Assembly (NCBI GenBank): GCA_018907035.1
Contig: JACCIC010000034.1
Coordinates: 3,192,001-3,256,000 of the forward strand
DNA: 64,000 bases
DNA from: Sycobia sp. Sy_11
Lineage: Eukaryota > Arthropoda > Insecta > Hymenoptera > Epichrysomallidae
Reading direction: 5' to 3'
Positions 13,405-23,180 of this stretch are shown in pieces (within the stretch, counting starts at the first letter, position 1; each line of letters opens with the position of its first letter). The position numbers and the translations under genes were made by a program. The notes under the pieces were generated by a model that saw only the letters and a program-made list of their open reading frames with translations, was not told where the DNA came from and made no database searches.

Positions 13405-14389
13405 TTATTGCAGGCCCATCGCGGCTCTCAATTCTAAAAATCTTGCTGCTGGTAGTGGCTTCGTTAATGTGTCTGCAACTTGTTTACCTGTGGGAACATA
13501 TTTTAGCGCAATTATATTCTTTTCAATTTGCTCTCTAGAAAAATGATATTTTATATCTATATGTTTCGATCTTTTATGATTTGTAGGATTATTTGCTATG
13601 CTAATACATCCATTATTATCTTCAAATATTATAATTGGTTCTTCAATATTTATATTAATTGTAAAAGCTAGAGATTTTAACCATAGGGCTTCTCTCACTG
13701 CTTCGAGAAGAGCCAGAAATTCGGCTGCAGCTGATGAAACTGCGACTGATGATTGCCTTTTTGTACTCCAACACATCGTGCATTTTTCAAAAAGTTGAAA
13801 TAAATAACCAGTTGTGCTTTTTCTATCCTTTTCATCACTACCTCCCCAATCTAAATCAACAAAACCGATCAAGATCTTATTATAATTATGTTTTATATAA
13901 TTTAATTTAATATTTACAGAACCTTTCAAATACCGTAATATTCTTTTCAAATTCTGCCATAGTTCTTTATTATTTTTATTTGTATAGCGACTTAAAATAT
14001 TTAAAGCAGTACTCAAGTCTGGTCGAGTGCATAGCATTATATACATTAAACAACCAATCAAATTTCTACAAGGAGCTTCTATTTTATCGTCTGAATTTAA
14101 TGCTACATAATCTAATTTACTTGGAAGAGGTGTGCTGACAGGATTACAATCTTGCATTTTGAAATTCTTTAAAATAGTTCGTATATAAGCACTTTGATCT
14201 AATGTTATTTTATTATTATGTCTTTCTATTTTAATTCCAAGAAAAAGTTTTATATCATTTAAATCTGTCATATGAAATTTATTTTTTAAATAATTTTTAA
14301 AATTACTCATTACATCAGCATTAGCAGTAGCAATCACAAGATCGTCAACATATAAAACTACATATATATTATTTAATATATTTCCATTA

Positions 14390-14427
<38 letters not shown>
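13405..14427 (-). pseudogene. Copia pol fragment: reverse transcriptase C-terminal part and RNase H
   Basis: The open frame starts inside the (TA)n tract, so its first dozen residues (alternating Tyr-Ile) come from the microsatellite and are not original protein. The catalytic YVDDL box follows at residues 26-30. Then come the RT thumb and an RNase H domain with the typical EDN, SKHIDIKYH and VADTLTKPL motifs. It ends about 220 bp before the 3' LTR. It is out of frame with the N-terminal RT segment. Known for the family: this part carries the polymerase active site and RNase H. Here it cannot be translated as part of pol. Confidence 0.9.
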
Positions 14428-14428
<1 letters not shown>

Positions 14429-15611
14429 GGTAAACTGACGAATTTCGAAAACCTTTATTAAACAATGTTTTTTCAAATGTCTCGAACCAACATCTTGCTG
14501 CTTGTTTTAGTCCGTAAATTGCTTTGTGCAATTTGCAAACTTTATTATTTTCAACAATTATACCTTCTGGAGTTTTCATAAAAATTTCTTCCTTTTGTAT
14601 ACCATTTAAAAATGCTGTTTTTACATCCATATGATGTATTAATAAATTGAATTGATTCGCAAATGCTATTATAAATCTAAAACTAGAAATTCTTGCAACC
14701 GGAGCAAAAGTTTCATTATAGTCTGTTAAATATTCTTGGCTAAAACCGCGTGCAACAAGGCGAGCTTTGTATCTAATCGGTTTTCCAAATTCGTCATGTT
14801 TAATAGAAAAAACCCACTTACAATCAATAATATTTTTATTTTTTGGTCTATCAACCAAACTCCGAGTTTTATTAATCAAGAGTGAATTTAGTTCTTCTTT
14901 AATAGCTTGCTCCCATTGATCTTTATCATTTCTATTTTTAATATCTTCATAAGAACTTGGAATTTGGCTTACAATAGATTGGGCGCACATTATGTATTCA
15001 TCAGGTATATCGTCTTCGTTATAAGATATTGGATTATTTAGTTTTAACCTTTCACTCCTTCTATTACTAAATTGTTCTTTAGATTCGTTATTAATATTTC
15101 TGTTTTTTAATGTAGAATTAAAATTCGAATTTTCGATGCAATTTTCATTTGGGCCATCAGGTTTACAGTTAGCTTCGGATTTATCCTTATCAGATTTACA
15201 GTTTTTATTTATATCTGATTTTTCACTATCAGATTTACTGTTTTTATTTATATCTGATTTACTGTTAATTTTTGTACCTGATTTATCATTTCTGATTGGA
15301 GGCCAGTTTACTGATGTTGACTCGACATCAGTTGTATCAGTTTCATTTAAAACGTTTTTATCATTACTATGATATTGCCTCATTTTTGGCCTTTTCGTTA
15401 AGTAATTAATTTCATCGAAAATTACGTCTCTTACGACAACATATTTTTTATTTTCTACATTCCAAACTTTGTACCCGTTTGGTTTGTATCCAACTAATAT
15501 GCCTTTCCATGACTTCTCTTCAAATTTTGATTTTTTGACTTTATTGAGTACAAAAACTGTAGAACCGAAAACGCGTAAGTATTTAACTGAAGGCTTTTTA
15601 TCATGCCACAT
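14391..15611 (-). pseudogene. Copia pol fragment: integrase C-terminus, linker and reverse transcriptase N-terminal part
   Basis: Begins at the integrase-RT linker, contains a Lys/Ser/Asn-rich stretch with a repeated SDKSDINKN-like motif, then the RT_Ty1-copia domain: KWVFSIKHD, YKARLVARGFSQ, DVKTAFLNG and YGLKQAARCW. The frame runs into the TA microsatellite and stops before the YVDDL box. It is shifted relative to the protease-integrase frame upstream. The first part overlaps the out-of-frame tail of that upstream frame (15494-15611). Confidence 0.9.
14395..14424. repeat. (TA)n microsatellite within the copia reverse transcriptase
   Basis: Fifteen TA units inside the RT domain, between the YGLKQ and YVDDL regions. 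Its length change puts the two halves of RT in different frames. Confidence 0.95.
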
Positions 15612-16729
15612 TTTGTTGGTGTTAGATTAATTAAATACGTAGCAGTTAAAACTGCTTCTCCCCAAAAAGATGTATCCAACTTTGCACCAAAAATCATAGC
15701 GCGAGCTTTTTCTATAATCGTGCGATTCATACGCTCCGCGACCCCATTTAATTGCGGCGTTCGAGGGACAGTTAAGTGAAAAGTAATGCCTTTTTCAGTA
15801 AAAAAATCTTTCATTTCGTTCGATAAATACTCTCTCCCATTATCGCAATATAAATTAACTAATTTTAATTGAAAATGATTTTCACTTTTGCGAACAAAAT
15901 CTTTAAAAACAGAAAAATCGTCTGATTTATACGTAAGCAAATACTTTACCGTATAACGAGTAAATTCATCAACAAAAATTACAAAATAATTTTTATTGTT
16001 TACGGTAGAAGGAGTGATTGGTCCGCAGACGTCAAAATGAACAATAAACAATGGCCGCTTGACATGACTTTTATCTTTCATTTTTTGAAATGATAATTGA
16101 GTTTGTTTACCATTTATACAAGCTTCACATAAATAATCTGATGGTATAATATTATTTAATTTGTCAGTGTCAACTACCAATTGTTTATCCCTCATTTCTA
16201 CAAATTTAAATTTACCAATATGTCCCAATCTTTCATGACAGAGTTCATAATTACTATTTATAGCCTGATTTAATTGATAATGTTTATAAACAGGATGTAT
16301 ATTAATTCTGAACTCAAGCATAATTAAATTACTTAAAAATTTACCTGTTATTAAAACGATACCTCGCTTTTTTATTTGTACACCGTCCTGGTCGAAAACT
16401 ATAGTCATTCCAGCCTTCTGCATCTTCCTAACTGATAATAAATTTTGGGGGATGTCTGGACAGTATAAAACATCTTCTATAACTCCTTCAATACCCATGT
16501 TACTGATAACATGTACAGTGCCCCTTTTCGTAGCTGTTATAAAGACGCCATTCTTTGCCACAGAAATGTTGATTGGTGTTTTCAGAATAACACTTTTCTC
16601 AAAAAAATTTTCGTCATTAATTAAATGGTCCGATGCTCCGGAGTCTAGAACGAACGTTAATTTATCCTCCGCCGTTTGGAAATCTGCAGCCATAAATGCA
16701 AATTTAGCATCTTTATTTGACGAGTTCAT
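15494..16729 (-). pseudogene. Copia pol fragment: protease and integrase
   Basis: The aspartic protease motif LDSGAS is at about residues 28-33. Then come the GAG-pre-integrase HHCC finger (CHERLGHIGK ... CEACINGKQ) and the integrase core with D in HFDVCGP, D in YCDNGREY and E in GVAERMNRT. The frame is lost near 15612-15625: the last 40 or so residues are out-of-frame sequence, while the correct frame continues as the neighbouring RT fragment. The first Met lies 16 codons downstream of a TAG that ends gag, in the same frame, so the ancestral protein was probably a single Gag-Pol. Confidence 0.9.
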
Positions 16730-16774
16730 TGTAGCAAGGGCTTTCTTATTACTATTTTGATTTATTTTTATGAA

Positions 16775-17539
16775 CTATTTTTTATAGAAAAAACAATCTT
16801 TTTGTAAATGTCCTATTCTGGCACAAAATCGACACTTTCTTTGTTTAAAACATGATTTCTTGTTTTCATCACGCTCACGATGTTGAAATTTTCTTGAAAA
16901 ATTGTATGGGCGACTTTTCTTATTCACTTTACACTCTCGTTCAGCATGTAATACTTTAGCACTCGTATCGCTGTTTTCAATTTTAAGTTTAGTTTCATGA
17001 TCCAAGAGTCTCGTTTTTACAAATGATAACGTTAAGTTATCTTCACTTAATGTTTCTATTGCGGTTATGACACCTTCATAAACTGACGGAAGTGTTAATA
17101 ACAAATGCCAAACTTTATCCGCTTCTTCAATTCTTGCGCCTGCCGCCACTAATTCTGTCACTAAATCATCAAAAATTGCAAAATGTTTAATTAAAATTAA
17201 GTCACCTTCTAACTTCAACGATAACAGCTTTTTTCGAAGAGCAATTTGCGAAGCTAAACTTTTTCTCTCATATATTTGATCCAATTTTTGAAAGATTTGT
17301 TTAGCAGTAACATTATTATCCACAAAACCGAGGAAAGAATCTGATAAATATTCTATTAAAACACTTTTTGCAATATTTTCGGCCTTTTTCCACTCCTCAG
17401 ATAAAGTTGCTGGAATTTCTTGGTCTACAACTTCGATTACGCCAAGTTCCATAAATAAAGCACGGACTCTTAGTTTCCATACATTATAACGATCTCCATC
17501 AAAAGGCTTGATATTTCTTTTGATTTTTAATGACTCCAT
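16775..17539 (-). CDS. Copia Gag (capsid-nucleocapsid)
   Basis: 254 residues. The N-terminal region (MESLKIKRNIKPFDGDRYNVWKLR; first 20 shown in part: FDGDRYNVWK) matches the Gag/UBN2 domain of copia elements. A single zinc knuckle near the C-terminus, CRFCARIGHLQKDC, fits CX2CX4HX4C. It ends at TAG, with pol continuing in frame beyond it. Gag forms the virus-like particle and packages element RNA. The frame is intact, so this protein could still be made and might serve other copies in trans (inference). Confidence 0.9.
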   Translation of the reverse strand: MESLKIKRNIKPFDGDRYNVWKLRVRALFMELGVIEVVDQEIPATLSEEWKKAENIAKSVLIEYLSDSFLGFVDNNVTAKQIFQKLDQIYERKSLASQIALRKKLLSLKLEGDLILIKHFAIFDDLVTELVAAGARIEEADKVWHLLLTLPSVYEGVITAIETLSEDNLTLSFVKTRLLDHETKLKIENSDTSAKVLHAERECKVNKKSRPYNFSRKFQHRERDENKKSCFKQRKCRFCARIGHLQKDCFFYKK

Positions 17540-17760
17540 TTTGCTACAATTTTTTAATTTGACACTCTGAAGTATCAGACTTAATTAATATATATAGCAC
17601 GTATAATCTTATATTATTTAATACACGTATATTATTATATTATTAACGTATATATTTTATACACTTTATTATTAATACACACGATTAATACACTTATTAA
17701 TATATACACACGGTTAAACACTTATTATTATATTATTAACTTATTTATTTTATACACTTT

Positions 17761-17794
<34 letters not shown>

Positions 17795-17811
17795 TTTTTT
17801 TTAACTACGCA
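17540..17811 (-). other. Copia 5' untranslated leader
   Basis: AT-rich leader between PBS and gag with repeated TATTAATACAC-like phrases and a (TA)n tract. No coding signal. Confidence 0.6.
17764..17792. repeat. (TA)n microsatellite in the copia leader
   Basis: About 14 TA units between the PBS and gag. Confidence 0.95.
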
Positions 17812-17826
17812 ACTGGGCCCATGACC
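17812..17826 (-). other. Copia primer-binding site, initiator tRNA-Met half-molecule type
   Basis: GGTCATGGGCCCAGT on the minus strand immediately follows the 5' LTR. It is complementary, apart from one or two bases, to the anticodon-side end of the 5' half of insect tRNA-iMet, which Drosophila copia uses as its cleaved primer (established knowledge). Confidence 0.85.
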
Positions 17827-18128
17827 TATTGGGAATTAGGGTCTAAATAATAAATGTATTAATTTATATTTAATAATTATAATTTATTTCAAGAAAACAA
17901 GAAATAGAAAGCACGACTGTTCTTTCCAAGTAACTACTCACAACTGACTAATAGAGACTTGTAGATGCAGTCTTATAGAGGTGTGTAGAATGAAAAGGTC
18001 TCCTGAGATGCAGGAGGTGCCATAAACATTTATGACGGACGACAATGCTTGTATACATAGGAAATAGAGGGATATTTATTTTTGCACCCGGCATATATAT
18101 ATTATGTATATGTCGGGGAAACCCAACA
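17827..18128 (-). repeat. Copia 5' LTR
   Basis: 302 bp; contains the promoter by family analogy. About 98 percent identical to the other LTR apart from the 10-bp indel. Confidence 0.95.
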
Positions 18129-18914
18129 GACTCTGAATAAATTAATCTAATTGGATTTGATATGAAATTAATTAATTATTAAAGTCAGGATCGCGAGCAA
18201 ACCTTTCTTAAAGGCGAGAAAATTGTATACAACTAAGGTATACGCTTGATCCGTACGATGACGGGTAAAATCGAAGATTTTCCTAAAAACTGGCCTTTAT
18301 ATGATTTACAACTAAGGTAATCAGATATTAGTCGGAGGAAAATCTTGAGATTTTACGAAAGAGGTTTAACTGGTTATGCTTCCATAAAAGCAAAATTCAG
18401 AAAATTCGGAAAATGCAGAAATTTTCTTTCTAATAGCTCTTCTACAGATTCACAAATAAGGTGACTCTATTTTAGTTTTAAGAAAATTTCGAGAATTTCG
18501 AAAGAAGTATGAACGGTGTCGGATTGCCACCTCGGGTTCTCCAACCGTCCGGCTGCGCGAAGTGTTTAGGCTCCGATCGATGAATGGAGCTTATCGCCCG
18601 AATAAAGGGCAAGTCTATAAAGGGCGCTATTTGAGCAGAGAAAGATTATTCGTATCTCAACTAGACTAAGGCGATTTTCATTTTTATTTCTGTCTTGCAT
18701 TTATTATATATTAAAATTCAATTTATTCAACATTGTTTTAAATTTTTATTACTTTTAAACCTCCCAGTAAATAGTATATTACAATGCTTTTTATCAAGAT
18801 AGAAGTAATTGGTTCTCCGGTGATTGCAGACTCCAGTCGTAAGTTTAAATATTATTGATCCTCAAATTAAAAATTTTACTTTATAATATAATATATTAAC
18901 TAAAATAATGACAT

Positions 18915-18963
18915 TTACCTTCGGCTTCCGACGTTTCGAACCACTATGGTTCATCCTCAGGAA
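18915..18963 (-). repeat. Hammerhead-ribozyme-like repeat fragment, possibly from a Penelope-like element
   Basis: Read on the minus strand: CTGAGGA (18960-18954), one extra T, a hairpin with 6-bp arms GAACCA/TGGTTC and a 3-nt loop (18952-18938), then GAAAC (18937-18933), then a second small hairpin TCGG-AAG-CCGA (18931-18921). CUGANGA and GAAA flanking helix II is the hammerhead core, and Penelope-like elements are known to carry such motifs. Against it: an extra base before helix II, no clear helix I partner, and no obvious NUH cleavage site. It is probably a dead fragment. Confidence 0.4.
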
Positions 18964-18973
18964 CTAAACTGAT

Positions 18974-19049
18974 TATTATTATTATTGTTGTTGTTGTTGT
19001 TGTTGTTGTAGTTTTCGTTGTTGTTGTTATTATTATTATTAATATTATT
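18974..19049. repeat. (ATT)n(GTT)n trinucleotide array
   Basis: ATT units, then GTT units, a short interruption (AGTTTTC), then GTT and ATT units again; directly adjacent to the hammerhead-like fragment. Confidence 0.9.
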
Positions 19050-19983
19050 GATCCTAGATCATAGAAAACGCCTATTTTTCTGCCTAGTAGTACAATGTAC
19101 TATTTCTGAATAGATGGAGAATACGAGTCTAAGTAGCCAAAAATATTCACTTTAAGCAAAACAGAATTACGAATATAAATTGAAAAACAGAAATGAGCTT
19201 GAAAGAAGATGATGAAAATATCACTGTTTTTGATTTAGCTTTGAATATACTACAACTCTCATTCATCACTGGCTCTCAGAAATATTTGCTTATTGGTGCC
19301 CGCAGAAGTTTCTACATAGAGTTTAAAATATGTGAGGAAGTAATCTAGCATTAAAACTAACATAATACAATTCAGAATGCTAAAGTATTAATTTTCTTCT
19401 TATTCCTATAAATTTAATATTATAACATCATGTAATTCTACAAATTGAATAAATTATATTCGTGATATAATACAGTTGAATGTATAACCCTTCGTAAGAA
19501 GTGAATTGTATATTTTATTTGAAAATTAACAGAATTAAAGATAACAAACACCATCAGATATAGTTTTTAATATTAACTGAGAACAATAAAAAAATAAGTT
19601 TGAGTGAACCAACATATTGGATCAATTATTTTGAATTTTATAATTATGACATCAGTATAATAATTACCACCGAAAAACCATGGCATAAAAATTTTGAAGC
19701 CGGCTCTCTAAGAGTGAAATAATCCTATCTCAGCATGTGAATAAGCTTTGTAGAATAGAGTATAACATTAATCTTACATACTTCAGAATAGTTCTCTTGA
19801 TAATCATAACTTTTTTAAGAAATAAAATTTGTAAACTATTGATGAAATATCCACTCCTTTTATAAATACCTCATTTTCTTTAACTATTTACTAAATAATA
19901 TTATCAAAACTTCTTTCAAAATCAACTTAATTAATAATGTTTATTACAACCACTGCAGTAATATAACGATAACTGTACTGCGA

Positions 19984-19987
<4 letters not shown>

Positions 19988-20032
<45 letters not shown>
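19988..20032. repeat. (TG)n microsatellite
   Basis: About 22 TG units. Confidence 0.95.
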
Positions 20033-20036
<4 letters not shown>

Positions 20037-21099
20037 ATCAAAGCTGTGCATTGACCGGGCGGAAAACGTAATTCACAGACGCGTGTGCATATGTGGACGA
20101 TGCCCACTATTTTCTGGTGGCAGAGTGAACGCCCAATAATCTAAGAGGAAAAACAGACAAAGTCGGCGGCGTGTCTTTTAACGTTTCACATAAAACAAAA
20201 GTATATTAGTCCAACTCCATCAAGCGTTGCGATTGACGCGTACTAATATCGGAGAGCTAAAATTTTTCTATTAGTTTAACAATGAAAAGTATATTTTAAT
20301 GTTCTTCATATGGGGTTTCGATATCCCCTCGAAGACATATTTTCTCATCGTGTGAACCAATAAATTATTCATTTATACGTCTGAAAACTAGTATATATTT
20401 TATATTTTATATTCTTTCTTCTTGTACGTTATCCTCAATAATTTGGAGAAGAGCCTCCAAAGGGTAATTCTCCATATACAAGTGTACAGTAATACACAAT
20501 AGGTTCAAAAGACGAAAAATAGAACTGTATAAAAAAGAAAAAGCCTCATTAAGTAAATTCAATTGCCTCATAAAGGTAGAACAGATGATGAGCAAACAGA
20601 TTGTTAAAAAATGTCAGTTTTGTTCAAGTTTAGAGAAAAGAACTGGTTTAGAGCACTCTACGATGCGTCACAATAGTGAGATATATCTTATAAATATTTA
20701 TCACACGGTAGTTGCGAAAATTTAAGTCTCTTAACTTATCACTATTTTCATAACACAATGGCTCCGTTAAAATATTATTAAATTATCAGTATTAATTTCT
20801 ACAAAACAACAATACGTAAAACTCTTATGACAAATTTTGTTTAATACATTTCAAATAATGGTATGGTTACATAATTATCACAGGATACGAATTCTAGTGC
20901 AGCAAGAATATTGATCGATATATACAAATGTATAATAATATAAATGTAAGTCATTCAATTGTCTTTTTGTTATTCTTTTCCTTTTTTTAATATGTTCTGT
21001 ATATTGCATTGGTATAACCAGAGGGTGAGAGAGCAAAAGAGACAGAGGCAGGCACAGAAAAAGAGAGAGAGAGAGACAGAGAGTTTAAAATTAAATACT

Positions 21100-21105
21100 T
21101 TTATT
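21100..21105 (-). promoter_or_regulatory. Possible polyadenylation signal of the right protease homologue
   Basis: AATAAA on the minus strand about 105 nt past the stop codon. Chance occurrence is possible. Confidence 0.3.
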
Positions 21106-21209
21106 GCATGGAACAAACTTATCGATTTATTAGTATCAATAGTTTTGAAAACGATTTCATTTAAGGAGGAAATTTCAGGAAGTACATAAAGGTACATTAA
21201 ATCTGATTT

Positions 21210-22410
21210 CTAATGAAGCTGTTGAACTTCTCCTGTTCTTTCTTGAATCCAGCCTAGATAATAAGGAAGGCTTATATAGAACGATGGTCCCATGTATTCA
21301 TTTGATAAAGGTACTGAGAAGGTTAGTCCAAGAACCTCCCACTTGTCATCATCATTCTTTTGCATGAGTGGACTGCCCAAATCACTCTGAAAGAAATCAT
21401 TTATTTTAATTTTTGAACATATAAAATATTTGTAATGTCTTATAAATAATAAGGACTTGAATAGTTTGACATTTTTTTCTATGTTCAATATTAATACTAA
21501 ATAACCATTTTTTATCATTTTACCGCATTTATACTTTTATTAATATGTGATACTTACGGCAGATGGGCCTATCGGACTCTCAAATGAACCAGTACAGAAA
21601 CGAGACTCAGCATCATAACTCCTTGATATTATAAGGTTTCGGCCCTTACTTATCATTACTGTATTTAACTCACATTCCTGTTTGTCGACAATTTCCACTT
21701 CAACTTGCTTCAATTTCTCAGATGTCAGTGCAAGAACTAATTGAGCAGGATTTGTTGCTCCCCAACCAGCTACAATGGCAGTACCAGAAGGATACACTAC
21801 ATTTGATGGAATGTAACGTGCTTTTACATGGTCATTAAATTCGAATGGTTGATCGACCTTAACTAAGCCTAAATCAACAGATCTATTAAGGCTGAAAAAA
21901 TAAATATATTTCATGCAATTAAAAAGTGCATCCAGTAATTTATTGGATGGAATAATATAAATAGAATGATGGCTTAAAGCGCACATTGACTTACTCATTT
22001 GGATCATAACTAGAGTGTGTAAGGAATTCTGCCACATTTCGGTCCTGTCTATTAGGTCCGCGTTTTGAGAAATCAGGTCTACCAGCGTATACTTCCAGAA
22101 GTCGACGCGGATATTTGACATCAATTTGGGAAGTTGTTGATCCCGAAAACAGAACCCAATTTGATGTATAAATGATACCAGAACCGATGAACTTCAATCG
22201 CTCTGCCGGTCTTTCTCGTCCATGAAGTGAGACAATATTGGTAAAAATAGTTGGATCGGCATCCTGACCATCTTGAATTCGCTTCACGAAGCCTAAAAAC
22301 ATATCCCAGTTTGACGATCAACTTAAGCTTATTTATTAGGATCGTATGAAAAGCATGATCTATAATGATACCTTATGTATAAAGTATGTAAATAACTAAA
22401 AGTGACGATG

Positions 22411-22451
<41 letters not shown>

Positions 22452-22921
22452 AATACACACACAGTTTTCAGATTTTGGTAAAGAACCCTATTTTGTCATT
22501 TATTTTGTTCAAACTAAAAAAACAGTCTATTGTCAATTCAAAAGTTAATATAACGTATAATAAAAATAGAATTTGTTCTCACAAATTATGGTCAGTATGA
22601 TTTGGGTTAAAAAACTATTTTATAAGAGCAGACGGAGAAAGAGAGAAAGACAGACAGACAGAGAGAGAGAGAGTAAGAGAGAGAGAGAGTAAGAGAGAGA
22701 GAGAGAGAGAGAGAGTGAGATAGAGAGAGAAAGAGAGAGGGGGTGGAGAGGGAGAGAGGGAGATATACGAACATAGTCAAGTATGTTAAGAAACATGTAT
22801 TTAAACATATATCTTTTTAGATGAAGCTATAAGTGTTTACATAAGGAAAAGATTTCAGTATGCTTAACTTACGTGCTTGTGTAGCAGCTACGAGGCACAA
22901 CAATATAAGACTTAACTTCAT
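21210..22921 (-). CDS. Secreted serine protease homologue (S1/chymotrypsin fold), catalytically dead, right copy
   Basis: Four exons, minus strand: 22921-22873, 22292-21995, 21891-21558, 21386-21210; 49, 298, 334 and 177 nt, exactly as in the left copy, giving 285 residues. Signal peptide MKLSLILLCLVAATQA, then R|IQDG at the activation position. WVLFSGST replaces WVLTAAHC (His57 to Ser, Cys58 to Thr). The catalytic Asp is kept in NDLNRSVDLGLV. SDLGSP replaces GDSGGP, so Ser195 is Leu and even the preceding Gly is Ser. A WGATN block matches the conserved WG of S1 proteases. The open frame and consensus splice sites argue for a functional gene under constraint (inference). Role unknown; a secreted binding or cofactor protein is the likely class, as for other SPHs. 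Confidence 0.87.
22415..22449. repeat. (AC)n microsatellite in intron 1 of the right protease homologue
   Basis: About 17 AC units. Confidence 0.95.
22630..22765. repeat. Imperfect (GA)n tract in intron 1 of the right protease homologue
   Basis: Purine-rich GA repeats broken by TA, AA and GGGG; read on the other strand it gives a spurious Ser/Leu open frame. Confidence 0.9.
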
Positions 22922-22957
22922 TTTGATATGGATATGAAATTACTTCAAGTTAGTTAG

Positions 22958-22965
22958 TATATATA
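22958..22965 (-). promoter_or_regulatory. TATA box of the right protease homologue
   Basis: TATATATA within GCTATATATACT on the minus strand, 37 nt upstream of the ATG; conserved with the left copy, as are the flanking bases CTTGCATA. Confidence 0.6.
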
Positions 22966-23180
22966 GCTATGCAAGTCGAAAATAATGTTCGAATTCGAAT
23001 TAAAAAAAAAAATAACATCTGTTATTTAATCTGCTATTTACATTCTATTACAATTCTGTTTCATTTATTGAAGGACTGTATTTATAACGGATTCCGAGGG
23101 TACTCGTATAAATGTTTATTTAAATTATAAGAAATTATGTACTTATTATATATTATTGATCATGATAAATTTCGATCCCC

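Larger units (their letters stand above)
12892..18128 (-). mobile_element. Ty1/copia LTR retrotransposon, full length, coding region broken
   Basis: A 5,237-bp element on the minus strand with all landmarks. Direct LTRs lie at 12892-13183 and 17827-18128, with ends TGTTGGG...CCCAATA. A perfect 5-bp target duplication GACTC sits at 12887-12891 and 18129-18133. An initiator tRNA-Met half-molecule PBS and a GA-rich PPT are present. The order is gag, protease, integrase, reverse transcriptase, RNase H; integrase before RT places it in Ty1/copia. The LTRs differ by about six substitutions and one 10-bp indel, so the insertion is fairly recent. It cannot make a full polyprotein: there is an in-frame TAG after gag, a frameshift between integrase and RT, and a (TA)n tract that shifts frame within RT. 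It lies between the two protease homologues. Confidence 0.95.
18129..21174. other. Intergenic region between the copia element and the right protease homologue
   Basis: No convincing gene. It contains the hammerhead-like fragment and trinucleotide arrays at 18.9-19.05 kb, a (GT)n array, and a moderately GC-rich block at 18.18-18.68 kb with short repeated phrases (ACAACTAAGGTA occurs twice) that may be repeat-derived but shows no transposon ends. Confidence 0.45.
21175..23180 (-). repeat. Right unit of the segmental duplication
   Basis: Direct-orientation partner of 1870-6400, covering a whole gene plus about 260 bp of upstream sequence. The compact first intron (580 bp) is probably closer to the ancestral state (inference). 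Confidence 0.75.

Noticed and set aside
13598..13798. Plus-strand open frames within the copia element (also 15136-15372 and 16452-16760)
   Set aside because: They are antisense shadows of pol; the minus-strand frames carry the domains.
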